A DNA stretch of 32,045 nucleotides from an uncultured Mucilaginibacter sp. (GCA_903866915.1 CAIPPO010000013.1:1-32045); one strand, 5' to 3'. Shown: positions 6,647-16,237, counted from the first letter of the stretch. Notes: generated from the letters alone by a model not told the origin. Translations and numbers: made by a program.

Positions 6647-9600
6647 ATGGATCAAACGGAATGCCCCCAACAGGGCCTATACAGACCTGAATTTGAACAC
6701 GACTCATGCGGAACGGGATTTATAGCCAATATAAATGGTCATAAAACCAACCAGATCATAGATGATGCCTTAACCATGCTCGAGAATATGGAACACCGCG
6801 GCGCTTGCGGCTGTGATCCTGATTCGGGCGATGGTGCAGGTATTTTAATACAATTGCCACATGAATTTTTGATGGAAGAATGCTCAAATCTCGAGATCAG
6901 TCTTCCGGAAGCCGGCGAATACGGCGTAGGTATGATGTTTTTGCCAAAGGACCCTTCCTTAAAAAAAGCATGCCGCATCGTCATTGCCAATGCAATTGAA
7001 AAACTGGGTTTGCAAAAGCTGGGCTACCGTAAATTGATAGTAAACTCATCAGTTATTGGTGAAACTGCACGCCAGGCCGAACCTGATGTGGAGCAGGTAT
7101 TTGTGTTGAGACCAAGCCGTATTAATAATGCTGAAGATTTTGAGCGTAAACTCTACGTATTACGCCGTTATATTAATAAAACGATTACCGAAACCATACC
7201 CGGGGCCGGCGAACATTTTTACTTTACCTCGTTTTCCTGTAAAACCATCGTATATAAAGGTCAGCTAACTACTTACCAGCTGCGTCAATATTTTGCCGAC
7301 CTGGCCGACCCGCGTATGACCTCGGGATTAGCGATGATCCACAGCCGTTTTTCAACCAATACATTTCCTTCATGGCGCCTGGCTCAGCCATTTCGCCTGA
7401 TGGCACATAATGGCGAGATCAATACGTTGACCGGCAACCTTAACTGGTTTTATTCGGGCGTTAAATCTTTCGCATCATCTTATTTCTCTAATGAAGAGAT
7501 GGAGATGCTGTTGCCGGTTATCGACAATAACCAGTCGGATTCGGCTTGCCTGGACAATATTATCGAGATACTGGTTCATACCGGTCGCTCATTACCGCAC
7601 GTAATGATGATGCTGGTACCTGAGGCCTGGGATGGCAACGAACAGATGGATCCGATCAAAAAGGCATTTTACGAATACCATGCTACCCTGATGGAACCAT
7701 GGGATGGTCCTGCAGCATTAACATTTACCGACGGTAAACTGATTGGTGCCCTGCTCGACCGTAACGGTCTGCGCCCGCTTCGTTTTGTGATCACGCATGA
7801 TGGTCGCGCTATTGCGGCATCAGAAGCCGGTGTTTTGGAACTTGATCCTGCCAATGTATTGCGTAAGGGACGCCTGCAACCGGGCAAGATGCTGTTGATC
7901 GATACCCAAAAAGGAAAGATCATCACCGACGAGGAGATCAAACGCCAGGTCGCATCGCGTCAGCCTTATGGCAACTGGCTCGAAAATTATAAGATCAAAT
8001 TAGAGGACCTGGCTGAGCCTCGCCTGGCATTTGCCAGTCTTTCGGCTGATGCGGTTTTCCGTTACCAGCAGGTATTTGGTTATAGCCGCGAGGATATTGA
8101 AACGATCATTAAACCAATGGCTGTTGATGGAAAAGAACCCATCGGCTCTATGGGTACAGATGTGCCGCTGGCCGTGCTTTCTGATAAGCCACAGCATTTA
8201 TCAAGTTATTTTAAACAGTTTTTTGCCCAGGTAACCAATCCGCCTATCGATCCTATCCGCGAGCGCCTGGTTATGAGTTTGGCCACTTTCATCGGCAACA
8301 ATGGCAACCTTTTAGACGAAGACAAGATGCATTGCCATTGCGTTGTATTGAAGCAGCCTATTTTGACCGATCACGAACTGGAAAAATTGCGCAGTATTGA
8401 TACCGGAATGTTCCATGCCAAAACCCTGCAAACTTATTTTGTAGCCGATGGCATGCCCGGATCAATGGAAAAAGGTTTGGCCCGTTTGTGCCGCTATGCC
8501 GAAGATGCTGTAGGTGAAGGATTTGAAGTGCTGATTCTTTCAGATCGTGCCATTGACTCAGAACACGCGCCGATACCGTCTTTATTAGCTGTATCTGCTG
8601 TTCACCATCACCTGGTGCGTAAAGGGCTGCGCGGAGCAGTCGGTATCGTTGCTGAATCTGGTGATGCCTGGGAAGTTCATCATTTTGCTACCTTACTGGC
8701 TTTTGGCGCTACAGCAATTAACCCGTACCTGGCACTTTCAACTATCGATACCATCAAAGAAGATGGAAGTCTGGAAACCAGTCTGGATGCCAAGACCCTG
8801 CGAAAAAATTACCTGAAAGCCATTAATGATGGTTTATTGAAGATATTTTCCAAAATGGGTATCTCCACCCTGCAATCCTATCATGGCTCACAGGTTTTCG
8901 AGATATTGGGTATCAACAGGTCGGTTGTTGACCGGTATTTTGATGGCGCTGTTACCCGTATCGGTGGCTTAGGACTGGACGAGATTGCCCGCGAATCCTT
9001 GTGCAAACATAAACTGGGCTTTGCCGGCTCAAAAGCAAGCGGACGCCTGCTGCCTGAAGGCGGTATTTACCAATGGAAACGCAGGGGGGAGGAACATTTG
9101 TTTAATCCTCAAACGGTTCATTTGCTGCAGCATGCAACCCGCAGCAACGATTATAATGTTTATAAGAGCTATGCAAAGCTCATTAACGACCAGAGCGAGA
9201 AGCATTATACCATACGCGGTTTATTTGATTTTGCGCACCACCGCGAGTCAGTTTCTATCAGTGAGGTTGAACCAGCGGAAGATATCATGAAACGATTTGC
9301 TACCGGTGCGATGTCATTCGGTTCTATATCACATGAAGCACATAGTACGCTGGCTATTGCCATGAACCGCATTGGCGGCAAAAGTAATACCGGCGAAGGT
9401 GGCGAAGATGAACTGCGTTATGAAAAAATGGCGAACGGTGATTCGATGCGTTCGGCGATCAAACAGGTAGCTTCGGCGCGTTTCGGTGTAACATCAAACT
9501 ACCTGACCAATGCCGACGAATTACAGATAAAAATGGCACAGGGTGCTAAACCCGGTGAAGGCGGACAATTACCCGGTCATAAAGTTGATGATTGGATTGC

Positions 9601-11170
9601 TAAGGTGCGTCACTCTACACCCGGTGTAGGTTTGATATCGCCGCCGCCGCACCACGATATTTATTCCATTGAGGATTTGGCGCAGCTTATTTTCGACTTA
9701 AAAAATGCAAATCGTGCTGCCCGTATCAACGTTAAACTGGTATCAAAAGCAGGTGTAGGTACTATAGCTGCCGGAGTTGCCAAAGCACATGCCGACGTTA
9801 TCCTGATTGCAGGTTACGATGGCGGAACCGGTGCATCGCCAATCAGTTCTATTAAACATGCAGGTTTACCCTGGGAGCTTGGCTTAGCCGAAGCACACCA
9901 AACACTGGTGCGCAACAAATTACGCAGCCGGGTAGTGTTACAGGCCGATGGGCAGCTCAAAACGGGTCGCGACCTGGCAATAGCTTGTTTGATGGGTGCT
10001 GAGGAATGGGGAGTAGCAACCGCTGCATTGGTTGCAGGTGGCTGTATTATGATGCGCAAGTGTCATTTAAATACCTGCCCTGTAGGTGTTGCAACCCAGG
10101 ACCCCGATCTGCGTAAACTGTTTACTGGTAAACCTGAACATATTGTTAACCTTTTCCGTTTCCTGGCAGAAGAAATGCGCGAGATCATGGCCGAATTGGG
10201 CTTCCGTACCATCAACGAAATGGTGGGCCGCGTGCAGTTCCTGAAAGTGAAAGACGGGCTTAAAAACTGGAAAGTGAAGCATATCGACCTCAGTGGTATA
10301 CTTCATCCGGTAAATAATCCAAAGGGTATGACGCTATACAACAGCGAAAAGCAGGATCATGGCCTGGATACCATTATCGATTGGCAATTATTGGAACAGG
10401 CTAAACAGGCACTGGAAGATAAGACCCCGGTATTTGCCTCGTTTAATGTTAAAAATACCGACCGTACCATAGGCACCTTGCTTTCTAACGAGATATCTAA
10501 AAAGTATGGTTCAGCGGGTTTGCCCGACAATACCATTAACTATAAATTTAAAGGTTCAGCTGGGCAAAGTTTTGGCGCATTTACCACCAAAGGTATCTCG
10601 TTCGAACTTGAAGGAGAAGCTAATGACTATGTAGGCAAAGGTTTATCCGGTGCCCAATTGGCTATCTACCCTTCGGCAGAGGCAACTTTTACACCAGAGG
10701 ATAATATCATTATCGGAAATGTGGCGCTGTATGGTGCAACGTCGGGCGAAATGTTTATCCGCGGCATGGCCGGCGAACGCTTTGCGGTACGTAATTCGGG
10801 TGCTACTGCCGTAGTAGAAGGGGTGGGTGACCATGGTTGTGAATACATGACCGGTGGCCGTGCGCTGATACTCGGGAATACCGGAAGGAATTTTGCTGCC
10901 GGTATGAGCGGTGGTATTGCCTGGATATACGATAAGGACGGTTCATTTGCCGACAATTGCAACCGCGAAATGGTTGACCTTGATCCGCTGACAGACAAAG
11001 ACAGCGAAGAGATTATTGCTTTACTCAAGAAACATCTTAACCTTACCGGAAGTAAAGTTGCCCGCAATTTGCTGAAAAATTGGGGCGAAGCATCGACTAA
11101 ATTTATTAAGGTGTTCCCACAGGAATACAAAAAAGTTTTACAAAAAATAGCATATCAGACCGTAAGTTAA
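6647..11170 (+). CDS. gltB: Glutamate synthase (NADPH) large subunit
   Basis: GOGAT alpha subunit: releases ammonia from glutamine and channels it to 2-oxoglutarate, forming two glutamates with electrons from GltD. The 1507-residue length is normal. Cys21 in DSCGTGFIANI is the class-II amidotransferase nucleophile, exposed after removal of a short propeptide as in the family. The glutaminase domain runs to about residue 430, a central domain to about 780, and the FMN domain carries GYDGGTGASP and LGLAEAHQTLV. The 3Fe-4S cysteines are Cys1133, Cys1139 and Cys1144 in CIMMRKCHLNTCPVG. The C-terminal GXGXG beta-helix domain follows. The ATG at 6647 leaves the expected short propeptide. The stop overlaps the gltD start by one base. 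Confidence 0.98.
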   Translation: MDQTECPQQGLYRPEFEHDSCGTGFIANINGHKTNQIIDDALTMLENMEHRGACGCDPDSGDGAGILIQLPHEFLMEECSNLEISLPEAGEYGVGMMFLPKDPSLKKACRIVIANAIEKLGLQKLGYRKLIVNSSVIGETARQAEPDVEQVFVLRPSRINNAEDFERKLYVLRRYINKTITETIPGAGEHFYFTSFSCKTIVYKGQLTTYQLRQYFADLADPRMTSGLAMIHSRFSTNTFPSWRLAQPFRLMAHNGEINTLTGNLNWFYSGVKSFASSYFSNEEMEMLLPVIDNNQSDSACLDNIIEILVHTGRSLPHVMMMLVPEAWDGNEQMDPIKKAFYEYHATLMEPWDGPAALTFTDGKLIGALLDRNGLRPLRFVITHDGRAIAASEAGVLELDPANVLRKGRLQPGKMLLIDTQKGKIITDEEIKRQVASRQPYGNWLENYKIKLEDLAEPRLAFASLSADAVFRYQQVFGYSREDIETIIKPMAVDGKEPIGSMGTDVPLAVLSDKPQHLSSYFKQFFAQVTNPPIDPIRERLVMSLATFIGNNGNLLDEDKMHCHCVVLKQPILTDHELEKLRSIDTGMFHAKTLQTYFVADGMPGSMEKGLARLCRYAEDAVGEGFEVLILSDRAIDSEHAPIPSLLAVSAVHHHLVRKGLRGAVGIVAESGDAWEVHHFATLLAFGATAINPYLALSTIDTIKEDGSLETSLDAKTLRKNYLKAINDGLLKIFSKMGISTLQSYHGSQVFEILGINRSVVDRYFDGAVTRIGGLGLDEIARESLCKHKLGFAGSKASGRLLPEGGIYQWKRRGEEHLFNPQTVHLLQHATRSNDYNVYKSYAKLINDQSEKHYTIRGLFDFAHHRESVSISEVEPAEDIMKRFATGAMSFGSISHEAHSTLAIAMNRIGGKSNTGEGGEDELRYEKMANGDSMRSAIKQVASARFGVTSNYLTNADELQIKMAQGAKPGEGGQLPGHKVDDWIAKVRHSTPGVGLISPPPHHDIYSIEDLAQLIFDLKNANRAARINVKLVSKAGVGTIAAGVAKAHADVILIAGYDGGTGASPISSIKHAGLPWELGLAEAHQTLVRNKLRSRVVLQADGQLKTGRDLAIACLMGAEEWGVATAALVAGGCIMMRKCHLNTCPVGVATQDPDLRKLFTGKPEHIVNLFRFLAEEMREIMAELGFRTINEMVGRVQFLKVKDGLKNWKVKHIDLSGILHPVNNPKGMTLYNSEKQDHGLDTIIDWQLLEQAKQALEDKTPVFASFNVKNTDRTIGTLLSNEISKKYGSAGLPDNTINYKFKGSAGQSFGAFTTKGISFELEGEANDYVGKGLSGAQLAIYPSAEATFTPEDNIIIGNVALYGATSGEMFIRGMAGERFAVRNSGATAVVEGVGDHGCEYMTGGRALILGNTGRNFAAGMSGGIAWIYDKDGSFADNCNREMVDLDPLTDKDSEEIIALLKKHLNLTGSKVARNLLKNWGEASTKFIKVFPQEYKKVLQKIAYQTVS

Positions 11171-12648
11171 TGGGAAAGCCTACAGGATTTAAAGAATATA
11201 ACAGGGAGCTTCCTGAAAAAGTTGCTCCGGCCATACGTGTAAAGAACTACAATGAGTTTGAAAGTCTTTATACTGATGAAAAACTGAACGAACAATCGGC
11301 TCGCTGCATGAACTGCGGCATACCGTTTTGCCATTCGGGTTGTCCGCTGGGAAATATTATCCCTGAGTTTAACGATTCCGTTTACCGCAAAAATTGGGAA
11401 GAAGCCTATAAACTATTGTCATCGACCAATAACTTCCCCGAGTTTACCGGAAGAATTTGCCCTGCACCCTGCGAAGCAGCCTGCGTGTTGGGTATCAACA
11501 AACCGCCGGTTGCTATCGAGGAAATAGAAAAGCATATCATTGAGCTTGCCTACGAGAAAAATCTGGTAAAGCCGACCGCTCCTTTGATCAAGACCGGCAA
11601 AAAAGTTGCCGTTATTGGTGGAGGACCTGCCGGTCTGGCTGCTGCGGCACAATTGATCAAAGCTGGTCATGCGGTTACCGTCTATGAGCGCGACGACAAA
11701 CCAGGCGGCTTACTGCGTTATGGTATCCCCGATTTTAAGCTGGAAAAATGGGTAGTAGAGCGGCGTGTAAAGGTGATGGAAGAAGATGGTGTGGTTTTTA
11801 AATGCAATGTTGAAGTAGGCAAAGACATCGCCGCCGATGAAATTCTACGCAGCAATGATGCAGTGATACTTGCAGGCGGTTCAACTATTCCCCGGAACCT
11901 TCCAATACCCGGTCGCGAGCTGAAGGGTGTTCATTTTGCAATGGATTTTCTGAAACAGCAAAACAAACGGGTTAGCAATACAAAATATAAAGGCGAGGAT
12001 ATTTTAGCAACAGATAAAGATGTGGTTGTAATTGGTGGTGGTGATACAGGTTCTGACTGTGTGGGAACATCAAATCGCCAGGGCGCTAAATCAATCAAGC
12101 AATTTGAAGTGATGGTACAGCCTCCTGCACAACGTACGAACGCTATGCCATGGCCAACTTACCCGATGTTATTGAAGACTACCAGCAGCCACGAAGAAGG
12201 CTGTGAGCGTTACTGGGGTATCAATACCAAAGAGTTTTTGGGAGATGGCAATGGTAACCTGCGTGCATTAAAAGTTACCGATGTTAGCTGGGAATTGGAT
12301 GTGCTGGGTCGCCCGATCAAATTTAACGAAGTTGAAGGTTCTGAAAGGGAAATTGAGTGCCAGCGAGTATTTCTGGCCATGGGTTTCCTGCACCCGCAGC
12401 ACGAAGGAGCGGTCAATGGTTTGAATATCCATTTGGATGAGCGGAAGAACGTGAAAGCTAAAGAGGGGGTTTATCGTACCAATGTAAGCAAGGTATTTGC
12501 AGCAGGTGATATGCGCCGCGGCCAATCATTAGTAGTATGGGCCATATCTGAAGGCAGGGAATGTGCCCGTAAAGTAGACGAATTTCTGATGGGGCATTCG
12601 ATTCTGGAAAGCAAAGATGCGGTGAACCAGTTTGAGCAGGCTTTTTAG
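11170..12648 (+). CDS. gltD: Glutamate synthase small subunit
   Basis: GOGAT beta subunit, which takes electrons from NADPH through FAD and passes them by iron-sulfur clusters to GltB. The 492 residues begin with the Fe-S domain: Cys46, Cys49, Cys54, Cys58 and Cys97, Cys101, Cys105 in [16 protein letters not shown] and [13 protein letters not shown]. The FAD Rossmann motif is [13 protein letters not shown] (about 147-159) and the NADPH Rossmann motif [13 protein letters not shown] (about 286-298). A C-terminal [14 protein letters not shown] segment is typical of the FAD-binding end. It starts at the A of the gltB TAATG, so the two are translationally coupled, and it is followed by an intrinsic terminator about 100 bp downstream. 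Confidence 0.98.
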   Translation: MGKPTGFKEYNRELPEKVAPAIRVKNYNEFESLYTDEKLNEQSARCMNCGIPFCHSGCPLGNIIPEFNDSVYRKNWEEAYKLLSSTNNFPEFTGRICPAPCEAACVLGINKPPVAIEEIEKHIIELAYEKNLVKPTAPLIKTGKKVAVIGGGPAGLAAAAQLIKAGHAVTVYERDDKPGGLLRYGIPDFKLEKWVVERRVKVMEEDGVVFKCNVEVGKDIAADEILRSNDAVILAGGSTIPRNLPIPGRELKGVHFAMDFLKQQNKRVSNTKYKGEDILATDKDVVVIGGGDTGSDCVGTSNRQGAKSIKQFEVMVQPPAQRTNAMPWPTYPMLLKTTSSHEEGCERYWGINTKEFLGDGNGNLRALKVTDVSWELDVLGRPIKFNEVEGSEREIECQRVFLAMGFLHPQHEGAVNGLNIHLDERKNVKAKEGVYRTNVSKVFAAGDMRRGQSLVVWAISEGRECARKVDEFLMGHSILESKDAVNQFEQAF

Positions 12649-12745
12649 GTCATCAGGCATTGGGCAGTTAGCATTGCTTGGATAGGTGCCGGGGATTATT
12701 ATTAGTTAGCAGTTTAATATAAATCAGTTAATAAACCTAAGTAGG

Positions 12746-12782
12746 GCCGGATCGCGAAAGTGGTCCGGCTTGATTTTTTTAT
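12746..12782 (+). terminator. Intrinsic terminator of gltBD
   Basis: GCCGGA (12746-12751) pairs with TCCGGC (12764-12769) around a 12-nt loop and is followed by TTGATTTTTTTATA. It lies 97 bp after the gltD stop. Confidence 0.8.
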
Positions 12783-12795
12783 AAGTCTGATGGAG

Positions 12796-13055
12796 TTATT
12801 TGTAGTGGCCCTTGAGGGAAAAGACATAAACGATTTCAACCCGGACTTCATAGATATATCGATGCTCGCGATTTATACGCCTTGACCATTTCCCCGAGTA
12901 TTGATGTTTTAGGGGTTCAGGCTTGCCGATACCGGTAAATGGTGTTTAAAGAATTGAAGCGGTAAGATCGGTGATGCGTTTTATAATTTGAGAGTTCCCT
13001 GATTTTTCTACTCTTGTAAATCTTCGAATGCTCGTTGGGTGAATTCTATTTCCAT
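12796..13055 (-). pseudogene. Broken YoeB/Txe-like toxin gene next to an intact antitoxin
   Basis: Reading from ATG at 13053-13055 gives MEIEFTQRAFEDLQE and then TAG where the family has Trp. One base is missing from the following A-run (five A instead of six). In the shifted frame SGNSQIIKRITDL continues, then a second stop (TAA) interrupts, then TPFTGIGKPEPLKHQ, SGKWSRRINREH, YIYEV and SLKGHYK to a proper TAA at 12796. This reconstructs a full YoeB-type endoribonuclease of about 86 residues, with the SGKWSRRINREHR core and C-terminal His-Tyr. Two nonsense changes and one frameshift make it inactive. Its start overlaps the antitoxin end by 10 nt, the usual coupled arrangement. Confidence 0.88.
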
Positions 13056-13243
13056 AGATTATCCAGGGAGACTTTTACCGTCCTTCCTGCTTTAATATCT
13101 TCTTCTCCTTCATTTATTTTGGAAACAAAATCAGGATTGTATGGTGTACTTGCTTCGTCAAAATCCACATCGAGTGCTTTCAAAACGGCTTTAATAGCTG
13201 TTAGCTTATCATTGCTGTTCGGGTGTACGATTAGGTAAGTCAT
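13046..13243 (-). CDS. Small antitoxin-like protein (DUF2683-like), partner of a dead toxin
   Basis: A 65-residue acidic protein beginning MTYLIVHPNSNDKLTAIKAV and ending TVKVSLDNLWK. This form is common in Bacteroidota immediately upstream of YoeB/Txe or RelE-type toxins, where it is the antitoxin; the C-terminal KVSLDNLWK would belong to the toxin-binding tail. The frame is intact although the toxin frame behind it is broken in three places. A perfect inverted repeat ACATGC-TTCT-GCATGT at 13291-13306 upstream may be its operator, and TAATTTTG (13266-13273, minus) fits a -7 box. Antitoxin function is inferred from context and remembered family features. Confidence 0.75.
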   Translation of the reverse strand: MTYLIVHPNSNDKLTAIKAVLKALDVDFDEASTPYNPDFVSKINEGEEDIKAGRTVKVSLDNLWK

Positions 13244-13265
13244 AATAGAAATATAAATTATAAAG

Positions 13266-13306
13266 CAAAATTAGCTCAATTTATTTTTTGACATGCTTCT
13301 GCATGT
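13266..13306 (-). promoter_or_regulatory. Possible promoter and operator of the toxin-antitoxin locus
   Basis: The minus strand has TAATTTTG (13266-13273), matching TAnnTTTG, 23 bp before the antitoxin ATG. The -33 region has no clear TTG but overlaps the perfect inverted repeat ACATGCTTCTGCATGT (13291-13306). Antitoxins usually repress their own promoter by binding such repeats. Confidence 0.4.
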
Positions 13307-13404
13307 AATATAACGCGAATTAATTTTTTTCGAATTGCTTATTTAATAATCATACAGTGGTACGGATTGGTTTTTGAGAAAAGACGCGGATATGTCTTAT
13401 AATT

Positions 13405-14064
13405 TTATTTCTCCGCCGGATTCTTTTTCCCCGCTTCCAATTTTTCTACCATTTTTACTAATCGTTCAATCTTAGTTTTTTCTTGTTTGGCGCTTAATAT
13501 CCAAACCAAATATTCCTTTCGGTTAGAGTAGGAGAGGCTTTCGTAAGCAGCAAGTGCTTTAGTTGATTTTTGCAGTATTGTTTTGATCTCGTCGGGTAGG
13601 GTAATTTTACGGTTATCTACATCTATCCATTGGCGGTAATCGTTTTGTCTGATCTCATCGTTACAGGTTTCAGAAGTTTTGGTAAGAGCTTTGGGTTTAA
13701 AACGCAATGCTGTCCAGTGCTGATCGATAGCAGCCGCGGTTACGGCGCCATAACTGTAATTATCTAAAGCTTCCCAGCTTTTCATCATTTCAAGATCGGT
13801 TTCAATACCCGAATTCTTTTTCGGGTAAATGATCCAAAATACTGATTCGGGTTTTAAGAGCGGCATGATAACCTCCAGACTGTCGGCTAATTCATAACTG
13901 TTTTTAACAAATAGCTGTACTCCGTCAAAGTCGCCGTTGGTGCTATAGGAAACTGCGGCACCCTCTGGCAATGGTTCAAGCAGGCTTAAATAATTAGCAG
14001 GTGCATTATATAAAAGCCAGTATTGGCCCGGCTTTACCTGAAGTTTTTTGGCAATCAATGACAC
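13405..14064 (-). CDS. YdeI/OmpD-associated family protein with N-terminal DUF3052-like domain
   Basis: A 219-residue soluble protein with no signal peptide. Residues 1-105 (KPGQYWLLYNAP, LPEGAAVSYS, VQLFVKNSYEL, VFWIIYPKKNSG) resemble the DUF3052 fold often attached to this family. The C-terminal part, about 145-205, contains LPDEIKTILQKS and the hallmark SYSNRKEYLVWILSAKQEKTK of the YdeI/OmdA family, followed by repeated basic residues. The family has been called bacteriocin-protection, but its biochemical role is not established. It stands alone on the minus strand, with the toxin-antitoxin locus downstream and a repeat-rich 400-bp gap upstream. Confidence 0.8.
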   Translation of the reverse strand: MSLIAKKLQVKPGQYWLLYNAPANYLSLLEPLPEGAAVSYSTNGDFDGVQLFVKNSYELADSLEVIMPLLKPESVFWIIYPKKNSGIETDLEMMKSWEALDNYSYGAVTAAAIDQHWTALRFKPKALTKTSETCNDEIRQNDYRQWIDVDNRKITLPDEIKTILQKSTKALAAYESLSYSNRKEYLVWILSAKQEKTKIERLVKMVEKLEAGKKNPAEK

Positions 14065-14465
14065 GATTTTAGGATTTGAGCGATTTTAAAAGATGTCTGT
14101 TGCGATTCACCTGGGGCTGATCGTTGTTGCAAGTTATGAATTTTGGCTCGTTTGGTTGTAGGTTAGATATGAAGTTTTTTACTTGTTTAAGTGGCTATTT
14201 CCAGATTTCTTGCAATTGCCATTTCGTTTCGTTCCTGGTAAAGGAAAAAATAGGACTGTCATTGCGAAGAGCGTAGTGGTGGATTGTGCATGGGGGCGAT
14301 GAAGCAATCGCAAGGAGGCATGTACGCTGGTTGGTTACGTACGAGGAAAGCTCAACGGCAAGACGGGTCTAAAGGCATACCTTGCGATTGCCGCGTCATT
14401 TCATTCCTCGCAAGGACAATTTTAGGTTTGTCATTTCATTCCTCGCAAGGACAAATGCCCAATGA
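14065..14465. other. 400-bp gene-free gap, right half made of repeat-derived sequence
   Basis: No gene is seen; a 61-codon frame at 14284 lies wholly inside repeat sequence and is rejected. The left part should hold the promoter of the YdeI-family gene, but no TAnnTTTG box is visible there. The right part is described as a separate repeat. Confidence 0.6.
14257..14454. repeat. Composite REP-like repeat with an internal 25-bp direct duplication
   Basis: It starts TGTCATTGCGAAGAGCG, a diverged form of the family at 831 and 5121, and ends in two exact 25-bp copies (14395-14419 and 14430-14454, offset 35) of a unit containing TCATTTCATTCCTCGCAAGG. The right arms read as the complement of the CCTTGCGAGGAATGA form of the family. 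It looks like a decayed element whose right end was duplicated. Confidence 0.65.
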
Positions 14466-15002
14466 CTAATGCTTATTAGTCAATTTAGAATAGAAATCCC
14501 ACAAAACAATACCCGCAGAAACCACGATATTAAAAGAGTGCTTGGTGCCAAACTGTGGTATTTCGATACAATGATCAATGGCGCTCATTGCCTCTTCGCT
14601 TACGCCATTAACTTCGTTCCCAAAAATAAGGGCATACTTTTTACCGGTTTCAGGCTCAAAATCATTGAGCATGATACTGCCGGCGGCTTGTTCAATTGCA
14701 ATGATGCTATAGCCATTTTCCCTTAGTTCCTGAATGGCTTGCAAAGGGTTCTGGTAATAACTCCAATTGACCGATTGTGTAGCTCCCAGGGCTGTTTTTT
14801 CAATCTCGCGATGAGGTGGCTGTCCGGTGATACCGCAAAGACATATCTGATCTACAGCAAATCCATCGCCTGTACGGAAAACTGAACCGACATTGTGCAT
14901 GCTTCGAACGCTGTCTAATACGATAGCAACAGGCAATTTGTCCTGCGACTTAAATTCTGAAACCGTCGCACGGTTGAGTTCGTCTAATTTGAGTTTTCGC
15001 AA
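14466..15002 (-). CDS. SPOUT-class (TrmH/SpoU) RNA 2'-O-methyltransferase
   Basis: A 178-residue methyltransferase that by family uses S-adenosylmethionine to methylate a ribose 2'-OH in tRNA or rRNA. SpoU motif 1 is DSVRSMHNVGSVFRTGDGF (Asn37, Arg43); motif 2 is ALIFGNEVNGVSEE (about 124-137); motif 3 is IEIPQFGTKHSFNIVVSAGI, forming the trefoil-knot cofactor site. The usual SLNVAVA of motif 3 is SFNIVVS here. There is no N-terminal RNA-binding extension beyond about 20 residues, so it is a minimal single-domain member and its RNA target cannot be assigned. galK ends 60 bp upstream on the same strand, so co-transcription is possible. Confidence 0.9.
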   Translation of the reverse strand: MRKLKLDELNRATVSEFKSQDKLPVAIVLDSVRSMHNVGSVFRTGDGFAVDQICLCGITGQPPHREIEKTALGATQSVNWSYYQNPLQAIQELRENGYSIIAIEQAAGSIMLNDFEPETGKKYALIFGNEVNGVSEEAMSAIDHCIEIPQFGTKHSFNIVVSAGIVLWDFYSKLTNKH

Positions 15003-15018
15003 TGTGTTTTTTGTTGTA

Positions 15019-15032
15019 CCGATAGCGATCGG
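15019..15032. repeat. Short hairpin repeat, CCGATAGCGATCGG
   Basis: A 5-bp stem with a 4-nt loop between galK and the methyltransferase gene. It matches the core of the hairpin at 5811-5828 (TCCCGATGGCTATCGGGA), so both seem to be copies of one short dispersed palindrome. Confidence 0.5.
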
Positions 15033-15061
15033 GATGTTGGAAAGTTGTATTATTTTTTGAA

Positions 15062-16237
15062 TTAAATACCTGAGTTTTCAAGTTGTTTTAAGATTCCTAC
15101 GCCGTCTCCTATGGCTGATTGGTAAACGGATGGGGCATAACCGATCTTAGTGGTATAGTAATCCATCATGCCTTGTTTGAAGTTTTCAAAACCGGTCTCT
15201 TTTACCAGGGCGATACCGCATCCACCAAAGCCTGCGCCGGTCATACGGGCCCCTGCCACATCTGGGTTAGTTTTACCGTATTCGGCTATGGCGTCTAATT
15301 CCCGCCCGCTAACTTCATAAAGATTTTTGAGCGAGTCGTGGGAAGCATACATCAACTGACCAAAATCAACAAGGTTGCCGTCGGCCAGGGCAAAAGCAGC
15401 TAATTTAACACGATCGTTTTCCTGCACCACGTGGGTGGCTCTTTTTAGTACGATCGGATCGGTGATCAGGTGCTTGTATTTATCGAAAAGCGACTCGTTA
15501 ATATCACAAAGATTTTGAATATCGAGTTCCTGTTGAAGCGATTTCAGAGCCTGCTGGCATTCCTGTACCCGTTCGTTATATTTCGATTCGGCCAGTTTGC
15601 GTGGTTTATTGGTATTAACGATAGCCAGGCAATAGTCGCCCAGGTTGCTGTCAACGGCCTTATATTCGAGGGTATCGCAATTGAGCATTAACGCCTTGTC
15701 TTTTTCGCCAAATGCCACCGCAAACTGGTCCATAATACCACAGTTTACACCGATGAATTTGTTCTCAACCTCTTTTGATAATTGCACCAGTTCGAGTTTG
15801 GAATAGCCGATATCAAACAAATCATTTAAAAGATAGGCTGTTGCCACTTCAATAGATGCTGAAGATGAGAGTCCCGAACTGATGGGGATATCGCCATAAA
15901 ACAACAGATCGAGACCGCTTATTTCATTGCCGGCTTTTATAAAATAATCAATAATACCCAAGGGGTAGTTGTACCATGTTTCGCCTGTTTTTACATACCC
16001 GGCTTGCACCGGTATATCCAGTTTTTCGTCGAAATTCAGACTTCTGAACCGAAAAACCATGTCGTCATTGGGGGCTACCAGGATATAAGTACCAAAGGTA
16101 ATGGCACAGGGCATTACCAGGCCACCATTGTAATCGATATGTTCGCCGATAAGATTTACCCGGCCCGGTGAAAAATAAGCATTGGCAGCTTTTTTGTCAA
16201 ATAGCTGTTTGAACTCCCGGTAAAGATCCTGATTCAT
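15062..16237 (-). CDS. galK: Galactokinase
   Basis: GHMP-family kinase that phosphorylates alpha-D-galactose with ATP at C1, the first committed Leloir-pathway step. The 391-residue length is normal. The galactokinase signature is GRVNLIGEHIDYNGG (Arg26 to Gly39; Ile34 replaces the usual Thr of GEHTDYN). The ATP loop is ISSGLSSSAS (about 118-127), the catalytic Asp is Asp169 in GIMDQ, and motif 3 is GARMTGAGFGG (328-338). No other gal gene is adjacent in the window. The upstream gap has only a weak promoter-like CAATATTTG. The nearest gene upstream is a lipoprotein gene separated by a terminator. Confidence 0.97.
   Translation of the reverse strand: MNQDLYREFKQLFDKKAANAYFSPGRVNLIGEHIDYNGGLVMPCAITFGTYILVAPNDDMVFRFRSLNFDEKLDIPVQAGYVKTGETWYNYPLGIIDYFIKAGNEISGLDLLFYGDIPISSGLSSSASIEVATAYLLNDLFDIGYSKLELVQLSKEVENKFIGVNCGIMDQFAVAFGEKDKALMLNCDTLEYKAVDSNLGDYCLAIVNTNKPRKLAESKYNERVQECQQALKSLQQELDIQNLCDINESLFDKYKHLITDPIVLKRATHVVQENDRVKLAAFALADGNLVDFGQLMYASHDSLKNLYEVSGRELDAIAEYGKTNPDVAGARMTGAGFGGCGIALVKETGFENFKQGMMDYYTTKIGYAPSVYQSAIGDGVGILKQLENSGI

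Noticed and set aside
6471..6725. 84-codon frame overlapping the gltB start
   Set aside because: Different frame from gltB, AT-rich promoter-type sequence in its first half and gltB coding sequence in its second.
10666..11130. 154-codon minus-strand frame inside gltB
   Set aside because: Antisense shadow of the conserved GXGXG domain of gltB, with no features of its own.
14284..14469. 61-codon frame on the plus strand
   Set aside because: It lies entirely in REP-derived repeat sequence.
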